Source: Nitzschia sp. DOCU1 (Eukaryota > Bacillariophyta > Bacillariophyceae > Bacillariales > Bacillariaceae). Taken from it: a stretch of 64,000 nucleotides of DNA. Location: contig OX595998.1 in assembly GCA_951394045.1 (NCBI GenBank), positions 1,860,001 through 1,924,000 of the forward strand, written 5' to 3'. Below the pieces are notes generated by a model that saw nothing but the letters and a program-made list of their open reading frames with translations, searched no databases and was not told the origin of the DNA. Shown here in pieces: positions 20,534-30,780 of the stretch. Numbering within the stretch: the stretch's first letter is position 1; the number at the start of each line of letters is the position of its first letter. The position numbers and the translations under genes were made by a program.

Positions 20534-21717
20534 ATGAATCCAATCACTGTCTTTGATAATCATTATCATACTTCCGCCGATGTTGGTGGGCTTCCACCTC
20601 CACTACGACTAGTGTTGACATCGGGTCGTACTTTGGCAGCCGAACGAGAGCAGATGATAATGAAGGCGCAGGAAACTACGTCGGGTACGGAAATAAGCCT
20701 CTTGACAAAAGTCGAGCAAAACGCCGACAACGGTTTATCTTTCGCAGAATATCTGTTTCATCGAAAGGATCAAAGTGTCGCCGCCATGGCACAACGGCAA
20801 GCTCTAAAGCCGTCGATGGGCGGCAACGTTGCTATGAACGAAGAAGGGCCGCTCATCCGGCAAACGACTGCAACAACAGGCAAATCTGTAAAGGAGATGC
20901 TGAACAAAAACAAGAAGATTAACAATGAGGATGACGATGAATGCCACAAACGAATTGCCAAGATTCGATCCATCATTCGAAAAGCAATGTAAGTATCTAG
21001 AAGAAGCGAAGCGAGCTGGTAGTATGGATTGTGGTTCAAAGTGACATGTGGAATTCTTTCTCACCCATCATATCGTTATTTGTTGTTTGTGATGACAGTG
21101 AAAGGCGTCTCCGCGCCAAATGCAACGACATGCCCTGTACAGATCCTAATCGTCAGCAAGGTTGTACTCCCAAGGCGGTAGCATCCATGTCACTCAAAGT
21201 CGAAGCGCAGCTATTTGATGCCAGAGATTCATTCGAGGCCTATGCTGACTTGGCAACATTGGATGCTCGTCTTCAATCGCTGGCTCTTGTAGGATTGAAT
21301 CGACGATTGGTCCAACAATGTCGTTTGAAAAGCAAACGACAACGCACAGCACAACTCGTGCAGATTTTGGGCGGAATTGGACGCTATCGACAAATTCAAA
21401 CCTTGCTGCAAGATATTCGTAATGAACAACAAAACTTGCTTTCCAATCGTGTCTTGGGCAAATGCCGTGGATGTTGTGGGGGCAGTAGCGGTAATGACGA
21501 CGCATGTTCAATCCAGCAGCAACCGTTGCTTTGTTTCAAGGATAACGACATGCCAACTCCGGTGCGCGACTTGTATTTTGGTAGTCAGCAATTGGCAAAT
21601 GCCTTTGAAAAGACGCCAATCGAACGTTTGCACCAAGTGGATTGGACGTTGTTGATTGCACAGAATCAAACGATTTTGAGAAATTTTCGACAATGGAATG
21701 GAGAGGTCGTACTCTAA
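20534..21717 (+). CDS. Hypothetical protein, two exons
   Basis: Exon 1 (20534-20988) and exon 2 (21099-21717) join across a 110-bp intron with donor GTAAGT and acceptor GACAG, keeping frame and giving 357 residues. Unspliced, the frame stops at once at the TAA inside the donor. The N-terminal half is polar and variable, with a Lys/Asp-rich stretch around 128-150. From about 152 onward it is helical and Arg/Gln/Leu-rich (VEAQLFDARDSFEAYADLA; ALVGLNRRLVQQCRL; TAQLVQILGGIGRYRQIQ). A CRGCCGG cluster lies in the second half. No signal peptide or membrane span. I do not recognise the family; the helical C-terminus ends in WTLLIAQNQTILRNFRQW and is probably the conserved part. Confidence 0.6.
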
Positions 21718-23100
21718 ACTCTAAGCGCACATAACAATTTTCATACTGCATCGCCCTAGCAAATGATGTTGGAAGATGTCGTTTATGTTATAGCTACGAA
21801 AGAGGACTATACTGCTATTATCGGGATTGCCCTACTTTTTGTGAATTAGTAGTAATAACGCCACCTTCAAAGCCAAGCAAATATTCGTCCTCGCTTCTTC
21901 CGAGAGAGATGTGAACACACTATCAGGGAGGAAGGTCGGAGGAGTCGAACGCTTTTCCGGCCCATTCCTTCGCGAAAATGGAGAAGGCGCGCAAGCGATT
22001 TCTCGGAGCTCGGGTGATCAACCCCTAAAGTATCATCTGCTAACCCTTCCACTATCAGGCGTACAGGAAAGCCCTTAGGGGTGGGAAGGCCTGTACCATT
22101 AGCTCTCATCTCGACGATGACGACGACGACGCAAAAAAACATCGGAACCCCTCTTCGATACGGGACCTCCATTTTCAATACCAATCTATCTCCGAGAACA
22201 ACCCTTCCATCCAGTGACGGAAAACCCAATCAAGCCTAAGTTTGCACATAACTGCCTTGTGAATAGCAAAGAGAAGTGCACACGTGCCCAACAACAAGGC
22301 AACGAAGAGCAGCCCATGCGCTTCTCGCTCGTGAATGAACGCGAAGTCCATCAAATGGCTAGTTCTCGATAATGGGGCACTCGGATGGGGTTACGTTAGT
22401 TTCCGGTGAATTGTATTTAGTGTGATACTTACCATGCGGGAAGTCCCCGAGTCCGAATCCATATGAAGCAGAGAAGAAAAGACAACAAACCTCAGAACTG
22501 AAGCGGATGCCCGCCTTTTGAGGTTAAGCCTTCAAACATCTCGATCGTGAATGAACACGAAGTGCATCATAAAAGCTGGTAAACGAGAATACGAATTCTT
22601 TCTACGCCTTGGCCTGAGGGAAACCACTACCAGGAGGATCGGGCATCATGTCTGCGAGGATGTTCTTCTTGGTGGGGGCGATTCTCGTGAGTACGTTGAA
22701 ATAGCAATATTCCCACACACAAAAAAACAGAAAATTACGCAACAAAGTTCCCTACTACTAACGAAACAAGCTGTTAAACCTCATGAAGTTTATCTCCTCT
22801 CTTTCATGGGTCTGTCTTGTCCTTGCCTGGAGATTCGTTGCCCGCAGTTCCGGTACGTGGACTTGATCAACCAACAATTGATGACCCGACGGGTATTTCC
22901 CTGGTGCAATTGTCCTACTAATCTTCTTTTGTCTCCATTGGGTGCCGTCGCACGAACAACAAGGCCCGCTCTTCTGTGAAGCGAGTCTCCTTCTTGCGGA
23001 AGAGCAGGATCAAGAAGAACGAAAACCACTGAGAGATCGAAGAGGTGGAGGAGGTAAGAGCAAATTGAGGAGTCCGGAGACCTAGAAGTCAAATTCATGA
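21718..23100. other. Non-coding spacer with a short dispersed repeat
   Basis: A word of about 25 bases (cgtgaatgaacgcgaagt / cgtgaatgaacacgaagt) occurs at about 22330 and 22546 in the same orientation. Frames of 120-142 codons here either lack an ATG (21867-22229) or look random (22551-22979). No gene is called. Confidence 0.45.
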
Positions 23101-23519
23101 TGTTTGACTTCTCGTCCCACTAAGGGACATCATCTTTCAGGTTGTTGTTCTTACTCTGTTGTTTCCTCCCCGGGCTTGTTTGAATCTTTCTCCTTCGACA
23201 CCTTGGGATTTGGCGTCGGCGAAGCGGGTGGCGCCAACGACGCTGGAGCTCGACAACGACGTCTCAAGAAGTCAAAAAATCAAGGTTCTGGTGGTGGTTT
23301 TAGCCAAGTTCGACGTCTCAAGAAGGCAAAAAGTGAAGCCGCTCCTCCTCGCCCAGGTGGCGATGACGACGATGACAGTCGGGGGTAAGAACAAGAAACT
23401 TTGTCGTGTACTACGGTTCAACAGCACAAGAACAACAATGATTGATAGTACTACTAACAACAAATAATATGTATGTCTGAAGGCGTTTTGTTGAAAGTAG
23501 TCTTCGTCTGCCATCATAG

Positions 23520-25020
23520 AACGATTTGTATCTTCGGCGCCACCCATACCTTGGACGCTCTCGACCAAGCTAGGCACAACTGTCGTGTGGACTAAGACGG
23601 GCGTGTTTGCCGATCCGAACTTTCTCGGCTCTAGTACCGTCGCTTACGATGACATCACGGAGCTCGCGATCGGACCCTTTGAGCTGGATACAGCAGGACT
23701 TTTGCCAAGCGAATTCATCTGGAATCCATTTGCTTTTCTCTTTCTCCAGCAATCAAAAAAAGATAACAACAATGGGGAACCACCACTTGGACCGACCGAT
23801 AGGTTTCTCCTGGAGGGCTCTGGTCAATCTGACATTAACTGGTTGTATGAGTGGCAGCATGCTCACGGTCTTACTCTAGGAATGACCAACGCAACGACGG
23901 TAGGGAGACGACGTATGAATTGATTGTCAACGGGAACTACGTACCACCGGATGATGAGACGGACGACCCACCATACGTGCTCAACGAGGATGAACTCAAC
24001 ACCGTCGTTGAAGACTGCCATTGGATTACGGATGATTTCGATAAGGCTGCTTGTGCTGGAAAGACCGTTCAAAGTTTATTTGCTTCCTACAACACAGGAC
24101 TGGCGGAAGAAGTGCAGAAGGTGTGTCGTCACCATGCAGTCGCGCTTGCTCATGCTTTGCAGGAGCTTCGCATTACAAGCTGGAGATTCACTTCTTCAGG
24201 GAATGTGGCGAGACACCCCTGCTTATCTCGGTGTCATTATCGATGAAAAGCGATATTTCATGGGTGCATACCGCATTATCTATATCCAGTCTGGCATTGA
24301 CGTTGCTAAGTTCCAGATGCTGGGCGATGCTACTCTGCAGGAGGACCACCCAGCAACAGGAGTGCAGTACCGAATGACCGATGACAGGGAATGGGAAAGT
24401 CAGCAGTGTGGGGGCAAGACTCCCATATCCATGGACAAGAGCTCTCACCTCAAGTTTAACTCATTCTTTGGAGATGACACGGCAGGCGGTGACGGAATCG
24501 TATTTGTCCTGCAAGCTCGTGGAAACATTGTGATCGAAAACACAGAAGGACACTTTCTCTGATACATCGGCCTTGATCGAAGTATCGGAATCGAATTTGA
24601 TGCATTTCCGTATCCCACTACGTAGAAGACCCAATCTATGGCGAAGATCGCAATGAAATCAAACCCGACCACATTGCAACCTTAAAAAACGGTGACATTT
24701 TGCATCCCGTGGCAGGACCGGTAGCAGCAATGGACGGAAATCCTGATGTGAGCGGCAGGCTGCATGCAATCTTGATTCAATATGATCATGCCACTGGATT
24801 GTTGAGTGCATTCTTTGATGATTTTTATACTCCACAGTTGACCGCTTATGTTGGGCGTTTGAAAGAAAGTCTTGGCGAGAAGGCATACTTTGGCTTCACG
24901 TCTGCCACTGGGCTAAAGTTCACCGAACAAACCGTCCATCTTTGGGAGTACATTCAATGCGGCTTGCCGGGCGACGATGAACACGCCCGTTATGAATTTA
25001 TCTCGGACGATTTCAAGTAA
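23520..25020 (+). pseudogene. Broken L-type (legume) lectin-like gene
   Basis: Translated pieces in different frames line up as one protein. An N-terminal piece spans about 23520-23923. An acidic piece follows (ETTYELIVNGNYVPP, about 23900-24150). Then comes a lectin-like domain: FFGDDTAGGDGIVFVLQ (about 24460-24515), YIGLDRSIGIEFD (about 24563-24600), IATLKNGDILHPVAGP (24676-24720), LIQYDHATGLLSAFFDD and LGEKAYFGFTSATG, ending WEYIQCGLP. These match the order of L-type lectin strands (DGIAFVLQ..., IEFDT..., YD...L.VFLD, AY.GFTAATG). At least four lesions interrupt it: frame changes near 23900, 24160 and 24625, and a TGA at 24560-24562. A spliced leader further upstream is possible but unproven. 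Sequencing or assembly errors are the alternative to true decay. Confidence 0.62.
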
Positions 25021-25419
25021 GCAGTCAGTGATGCCGCATAGGATGGAAGAACGACCAAATAAAACTTCTTGCCACAGAGAAACAATTCAAACATCAAGGC
25101 TTGCATTCCATACCTTTCCTCGTTGCCGTTCATTGCTCAACTTTCCGCAGTTGCCTGTTGCTGTTGGAACGGCGGTTCGTGGTAGATTCATAATATCAAT
25201 CAAGAAAAAGAGATTTTCATATTCAGACTTGACTTTCGATTCACTTTTGTGTAGTTCTTCTGGTGGCAGTAGACCGGCCAGATGATCGACCGATTGACCT
25301 ATTCTTCTAGAGGGAGAGGATGAACTCAAAAGTCGGAGCCGACCATCGTGGCGACGACAATCATCGAGCCTTGCCCTTGTAGAAAAGAGTTCAAAGACTT
25401 CTTCGTCACCAGCTTTTGG
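25021..25419. other. Convergent spacer
   Basis: No gene; it separates the lectin remnant (plus) from the 3' end of the methyltransferase gene (minus). Confidence 0.4.
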
Positions 25420-26643
25420 CTATCGCCACTCCGTCGAAGATTTGTTATTCCCACTTTGCAATGCCGGAATGTTGTCAAAGAACTCTGGGGCAAGTTTCAA
25501 AAAGGCATATTCGATACATTGCCCAAAATGCCAAAACCGAATATTGACTTCCTTGTGAAAGATGACATAATGGTGTCGCATCATGTTCTCAAAGAAATCC
25601 ATGGTATGTGGCACGGGCATGAATCGTCGATTGGATTTCGGATCGTCCTTGGGTGGAGGGTCGGAATGAAGTTCAATCAAGACTTGCCTCATCTCGACGC
25701 CAGAATCAAAGAATGACTGAAATGTCGTCCATTCGCAACCTAGAAATAAAAGCAAAGCGTCAGACTGTGGCTCTTGTGCACCAATACCTTGGTGTCTAGC
25801 CTAGTTTCATCTCGTACCTTCACAATCAATCTTGAATATATCTATAGTCCGCCCCACATGCCCCAATTCTTGTACTGTATCTTTCAATGTCTTGTAGACT
25901 TCTCCCCGCCTTGTTATTTTCGACTCGACAGCTAGTCCCCACTGATGAAAGATCGCTCCCGTGACTTGCACCGCGTCGGTATAATTCTTCATATCAAAGG
26001 TATGGATTTCACAATGTTGTCCAATATCAGTCTTGATGGCTTGTTCAAAAGACGCATCTCCATTGGATCCAATACTGTACACTAAACAAGGTGGCGGTGG
26101 CACATTTGTCGATGCTTGTAGTCGATGGGGATCACAGACCCATTTTCCTCCATCTCCTAAACGTCCAATTCGTCGTTCATGTCGGCATGCAAAGTCGGGT
26201 TCAAAATAATCTTGAAAGAACCGATTAGCAGTAATGGCACGATTTCGCACTTGAGAGGGCTCGAGGCGATCAATGGTATTCGGATAAACGTCAGTGACTT
26301 TTTGCTTCAACAGCTTCCATTCTTGTTCGGAAATGTCATCAAAGAATCCCAGCGATTCTCGGGTCGCCAGAGCAAATGAAGCATTCGACGAAAGTCTCAC
26401 TGCTTGTTGTGCAATTGTAGGATGATCAGTCACGGTATTCTCATCTTGATTGGACGAATAATCCCATGGTTGTGCCATTGTGGATTTGTACGAGGCTTGG
26501 TGAAAATACGTGGTCAAAATGCCGAGTTGAAAAGCCACTACACTCGCAATGAACAATGCGAACGGCGTAAAGCGAAGACTGCCTCCTCCAGAAGCAGCAG
26601 CAGTCAGCACAATCAAACGTGCACTGTAGGGCCGTTTCATCAT
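25420..26643 (-). CDS. METTL24/FkbM-like methyltransferase, two exons, type II membrane
   Basis: Exons 26643-25818 and 25739-25420 are joined across a 78-bp intron (donor GTACGA, acceptor TTTCTAG). The product has 381 residues starting at an ATG pair; the frame upstream has no ATG. A membrane anchor lies at about 27-46. The catalytic part has RLGDGGKWVCDP (161-172), VYSIGSNGDASFE (188-200, the AdoMet loop), CEIHTFD (211-217) and, restored exactly by the splice, KIDCEGCEW (271-279), the hallmark of the FkbM/Methyltransf_21-24 group. The layout resembles METTL24-like proteins, suggesting a Golgi or ER-lumen methyltransferase acting on glycans or small molecules; the acceptor is unknown. Its 5' part and promoter are partly duplicated at 29290-29690. 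Confidence 0.82.
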
Positions 26644-26955
26644 GGCAAGATATCGACAGCAACTAGCGTCATTGACACATAAAGGTGACAAATGGAGCTT
26701 GTCGTCGTCATGAGGATCCAAAGAGTCCTTTGGCTGTCGGAGGGAGGTTCCATCGGAGGGCGCGAAAATTTGTAGGTTCAACGGGTCGGTCGGTCATTTC
26801 TACGCGAGAGACTTCTGTATGCGCGAGCGTGTCGCGGCTTTCGTCCACTCTGCGCACCAGAGCCCGTTTAGCTTTAGTGGTGATCGGATTAGTCTTTTTA
26901 AGCCCCCAATGACGTATCATACGGCGCTCGGACTCACATGCAATTCGACTCTTAT
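26644..26955. promoter_or_regulatory. Upstream region of the methyltransferase gene (duplicated)
   Basis: This spacer holds the presumed promoter of the minus-strand methyltransferase gene. Much of it reappears at 29454-29690 and 30095-30150, including gctcggactcacatgcaatt just before the MITE insertion point. Confidence 0.5.
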
Positions 26956-27576
26956 TGGAGCGCTCCCAAAACGCAAATTGCGTCGGCGCGACGCAATTTG
27001 CGTCACGCAGACTGGTCGTCCCAGTCAAATGCGTCACGGCGACGCAATTTGCGGCCCCCCCCCCCCCCCCCTCTCGCAAATTGCGTCGGCCGACGCAAAT
27101 TGCGACACCGCGTAAAAACACGCGATAAATTGCTCCACCGCCGTAGCAACCATCCATTTCACCTCTACATAATGACAAAACCACAAGCTCTCTCCTTCAA
27201 CAACACCGCATCATCATCACTACGACCAAACTTCTTAGTAAGCAGTAACTAGTAACAACTAAGGTGCCCAGCAGTCACAAAAAGATCCTATGCGACTTAG
27301 TAAGCAGTAACCAATAAAGTGTGCAGTGACAACAACAACAAACGACGGCAACATACACCCACTTCTTCAACAACAAAGTTGAGGAAAGTAAAAGCTGGGT
27401 GTTACTTGTTGAATCCATGGTCTTGTTGATAGTTGTTGTCGTAGTATTTTATTTGCGTCATGGTGTCGCAATTTGCGATGACCTTTTGGGGCCCCGACAT
27501 GCGCACAATTTGCGTCGCGCAAATTGCGCGACACAAATTGCGTCGCCGACGCAATTTGCGTTTTGGGAGTGCTCCA
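26956..27576. mobile_element. Palindrome-rich MITE, intact copy (621 bp)
   Basis: Terminal inverted repeats are long: the left end starts TGGAGCGCTCCCAAAACGCA, and the right end in reverse complement starts TGGAGCACTCCCAAAACGCA, both continuing into AATTGCGTCGGCG. Inside each end are further palindromes built from gcaaattgcgtc/gacgcaatttgc, plus a C-run near 27056. No transposase is encoded. The duplicated locus at about 30146-30160 has the same flanks without the element (cgactcttgtaaag), so it is a true insertion. A second copy, itself interrupted, lies at 44584-46697. Confidence 0.85.
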
Positions 27577-28008
27577 TTGTAAAGGCAAACCCCAACCAGA
27601 ATGTCGCACGACATTGACAAAATTGCCCAATATCCCGTGGATTACACAAGAACAAACACTTGAATTATGCTTTACTACGACGGGACTGCGCCGGTCAATC
27701 CTGCAAGATGTTCCTGCCCCCTAATTATTGGCTGTTCGCATCCAAAAGATCATTCCATTCCAAACTTTGAAATAACGGCAGACGACCCAGTTTACTAGGA
27801 ATTTTTCTTATCGGCCACCAAAGACGAATGAAGTAGATTGTCTCGTGTCGGCGTATTGTTACTCTTATTGTTGCTGTTGTTCTTGTTCTTGTTGGCGGAG
27901 AAAAAGGATCGTTGATTGCGTCTGTCTGACTTTGGAGGGAAGCGAATTATAAAGTGCACGTGTTTTGTGCGTGAGGAGAGGAGAAGCATTGACTGACTGT
28001 TCATCACC
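27577..28008. other. Upstream region of truncated PT-rich gene (duplicated)
   Basis: Bases about 27577-28008 match about 30153-30780 closely, with small indels. No gene is seen within. Confidence 0.5.
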
Positions 28009-28880
28009 ATGCCAGAGGCACTCGAGCCAGGAACAACTAGAATACGGCAAATGTCGAGTCATAGTGTCACTCCTGGTAGCAGAAGCGTCGGAAGAGGCGG
28101 TGGGGGCAGCAGATCCTTTGTCGCCCTGGCCCTGCTAGTCATATCTTTAGCTTCCGTGTGGTCCCCCACTGGTGCACAAGAAACAGGCCGGCAATGGTAT
28201 CGTTTCGGGGGGACCATGGACTTGTCTCCTGTTTCGGCAGACGACACCCTGAGTCAAGCCGCGATTGAGACCTGGCAGGACTTGACCTCTGATTTTTATG
28301 TTCAGGCGCTATTATCTCGAACAGACTTGGATCCTCCCATCTCGGATCCTCAAGTCACCATCAGCCTTCTCTTTGGGTCCCGGCCGGCCGATGACTCGAC
28401 GGGAAATGTTCTAGTCATTCAATATCAAGCAACCGCCAGTTTCAATAGCGACTCAACCAGCTATGATCCTGGGATCCTGGCACTGCCTGCCTTTGGAGAA
28501 CAGACGGCTGTGCTCCAGTATGTCATTCCACTTCGACAGTCGGGACATTCTATCTTTGGCGATGTCATGTCACTCAGCTTGACAGTGCAGACGGCGAATC
28601 CTATTCCAGCTCCTACACCGCCTCCTGTTCAACCCACCACGCTCAAGCCGACGCTTTCTCCTACTCGAGCCCCCACCAGGGCCCCCGTCGTTCCAACACC
28701 CTTTCCTACTAGGGCGCCCTTCACTCGGTTGACGCCGTTTCCTACACCAGGTCCTACCTGATTGTCGACACCCTGGCCCACGCCGGGTCCTACCGCAGCG
28801 CCAGTGGTACCTGCTTCTACGCCCCAGGCTATGATACTGTGCTGCAGCCTACCTTTTCCCTTACGGCCGCTCCAATAAAT
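28009..28880 (+). pseudogene. Truncated copy of the PT-rich surface-protein gene
   Basis: From the ATG at 28009 the sequence follows the intact gene at 30781 almost residue for residue for 250 codons, then meets a TGA at 28759-28761 where the intact copy has GGA. DNA similarity continues to about 28878 and then stops, so the stalk end, transmembrane segment and cytosolic tail are gone. If expressed, it would make a 250-residue protein with a signal peptide and no membrane anchor, so a secreted form cannot be excluded. Confidence 0.8.
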
Positions 28881-29289
28881 GGAACTATCTTGATATGATT
28901 CGTCAATTAGATTGATTTACGTGATATGATTAGTCAATCTTTTAGCTTTTATGGCGCTTGCGTCTCTTCGACCAGCACGAGTACGCTGTAGCCTGTCAGC
29001 AAGAGAAGGGGTTGCTCCGCAAAAGATATCATGCCACCGCATGCGTCTCGTCGGCCAGTTCGATGAGCAAGAACAAGACATCGGCGCCATTGCACGAAAC
29101 ACGATTTGCCATGAGGGCTTCTGTTATGCATGTCCAGCTGCTGCAAGATAATTACTACCTACTAGAGATGCAAGGAAGCTTTCGCAGGCATGCATGAGGG
29201 TATGTATTATCCGGACTATTGGCTGTAGCTGTCGAAACAAAGAAATGCTTCGTGCGAACACCCTTCCACGTCGATTGTCGCCCCCTGTC
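28881..29289. repeat. Duplicated non-coding block, copy 1
   Basis: About 29090-29280 resembles about 29838-30055 (shared words: atgcatgtccagctgctgca, gcgaacacccttccacgtcg). No gene is seen. Confidence 0.55.
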
Positions 29290-29453
29290 GGATAAACGTC
29301 ATTGACTTTTTGCTTCAACAGCTTCCATTCTTGTTCGGAAATCACTACACTCGCAATGAACAATGCGAACGGCGTAAAGCGAAGACTGCCTCCTCCAGAA
29401 GCAGCATTAGCAGTCAGCACAATCAAACGTGCACTGTAGGGCCGTGTCATCAT
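29290..29453 (-). pseudogene. Fragment of the methyltransferase gene
   Basis: The minus strand encodes the first about 36 residues of the methyltransferase at 25420-26643 (MTRPYSARLIVLTA..., FTPFALFIASVV) joined directly to ISEQEWKLLKQKV from near residue 105, then loses homology. About 65 codons are missing internally and the catalytic part is absent. The 5' flank to about 29690 also matches the parent gene. Confidence 0.8.
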
Positions 29454-30780
29454 GGCAAGATATCAACAACAACTAGCGTCATTGACACATAAAGGTGACA
29501 AATGCCATCATGATCCAAAGAGTCGATTCCTTCCTTTGGCGGTCGTCGTCGGAGGGAGGTTCCATCAATCAATCGGAAGGCGCGAAAATTTGTCGGTCAA
29601 CGGGTCGGTCGTGTCTACGACTCTCGCAATGCCATTCGCGCACGACCTGTTTGCCTTTCTCGTGATCTGATTAGTCGATTTTCGCGCATTCCCGCGTCAT
29701 TTATAATTTGATTAGTTTGAATAGAACTCGATTACTTCGAATAGATCATTTGATTAGATTGACTTGCGGGCAATCGCGGCGACCACCACGAGCAAGATTA
29801 ATAAAACAACAACAGAAGAGCAACATGGGGCCGCCATGGCACAAAACACGATTTACCATGAGGGGCTTGTATGTTATGCATGTCCAGCTGCTGCAAGATC
29901 ATTATCCGGACTATCTTCTAGCTAGAGCTGGCGAAATGACGAGAATTGCAAGGAAGCTCCTGCCGGCATGGTGGCTATTATCCGGACTATCTTCTAGCTG
30001 GCGACACAACCAAATGCTTCCTGCGAACACCCTTCCACGTCGATTATCCCCCTTCGATCCCTGTCCATCGATCCATTTGGGCTTCGCCTGTTTCCGCCTC
30101 GCCATTGGAATGACGTACGGCGCTCGGACTCACATGCAATTCGACTCTTGTAAAGAAACCCCAACAGAATGTCGCAGGACATTGCCAAAATCCCGTGGAT
30201 TACAAGAACGCAAACTTGAATTATGCTTTACTACCAAGGGATAGCGCCGGTCAATCCTGCAGGAAGTTTCTCCCCCCTAATTATTGGCTGTTCGCATCCA
30301 AAAGATCATTCCATTCCCAACTTTGAAATAACGGCAGAAGACCCGGTTTACTCTAGGAATTTTTCTTATCGGCCACCAAAGACGAAACTTTGGTGCTGGC
30401 GCCCCCCTTCCCACCAAAATGACAAGCTCATCTACGATAGTGATTAGTACTCAATCTTGCGTAAACCGCCGTAATTGTGCGACCGAGACGCTCCGCCCGC
30501 CGAAATCTCCTGACGAGTTGCGCACCGCCGTCACACTCTGCAGGTTCCCCTTTACCAAAGTGAGACGCTACTAACTACTACCACTACTGCTCCATTGCAA
30601 ACCCCCGCTGTAGTAGATTGTCTTGTTGTGTCGGCGTATTGACACTCTTATTGTTGCTGTTATTGTTGGCGGAGAAAAAAGATCATTGATTGCGTCGGTC
30701 TCACTTTTGGAGGGAAGCGAATTATAAATTGCACGTGTTTTGTGCGTGAGAGGAGAAGCTTTGACTGACTGTTCATCACC
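29454..30780. repeat. Duplicated non-coding region, copy 2
   Basis: A mosaic of blocks copied from 26644-26955, 29090-29280 and 27577-28008, in that order. It includes the MITE-free empty site near 30146-30160. AT-rich gatta/attag words near 29690-29760 repeat words at 28895-28935. No gene is supported. Confidence 0.6.

Noticed and set aside
21867..22229. 120-codon minus-strand ORF
   Set aside because: Non-ATG start (TTG) and random-looking content.
22551..22979. 142-codon plus-strand ORF with ATG
   Set aside because: No domain or compositional support; it lies in a repeat-bearing spacer.
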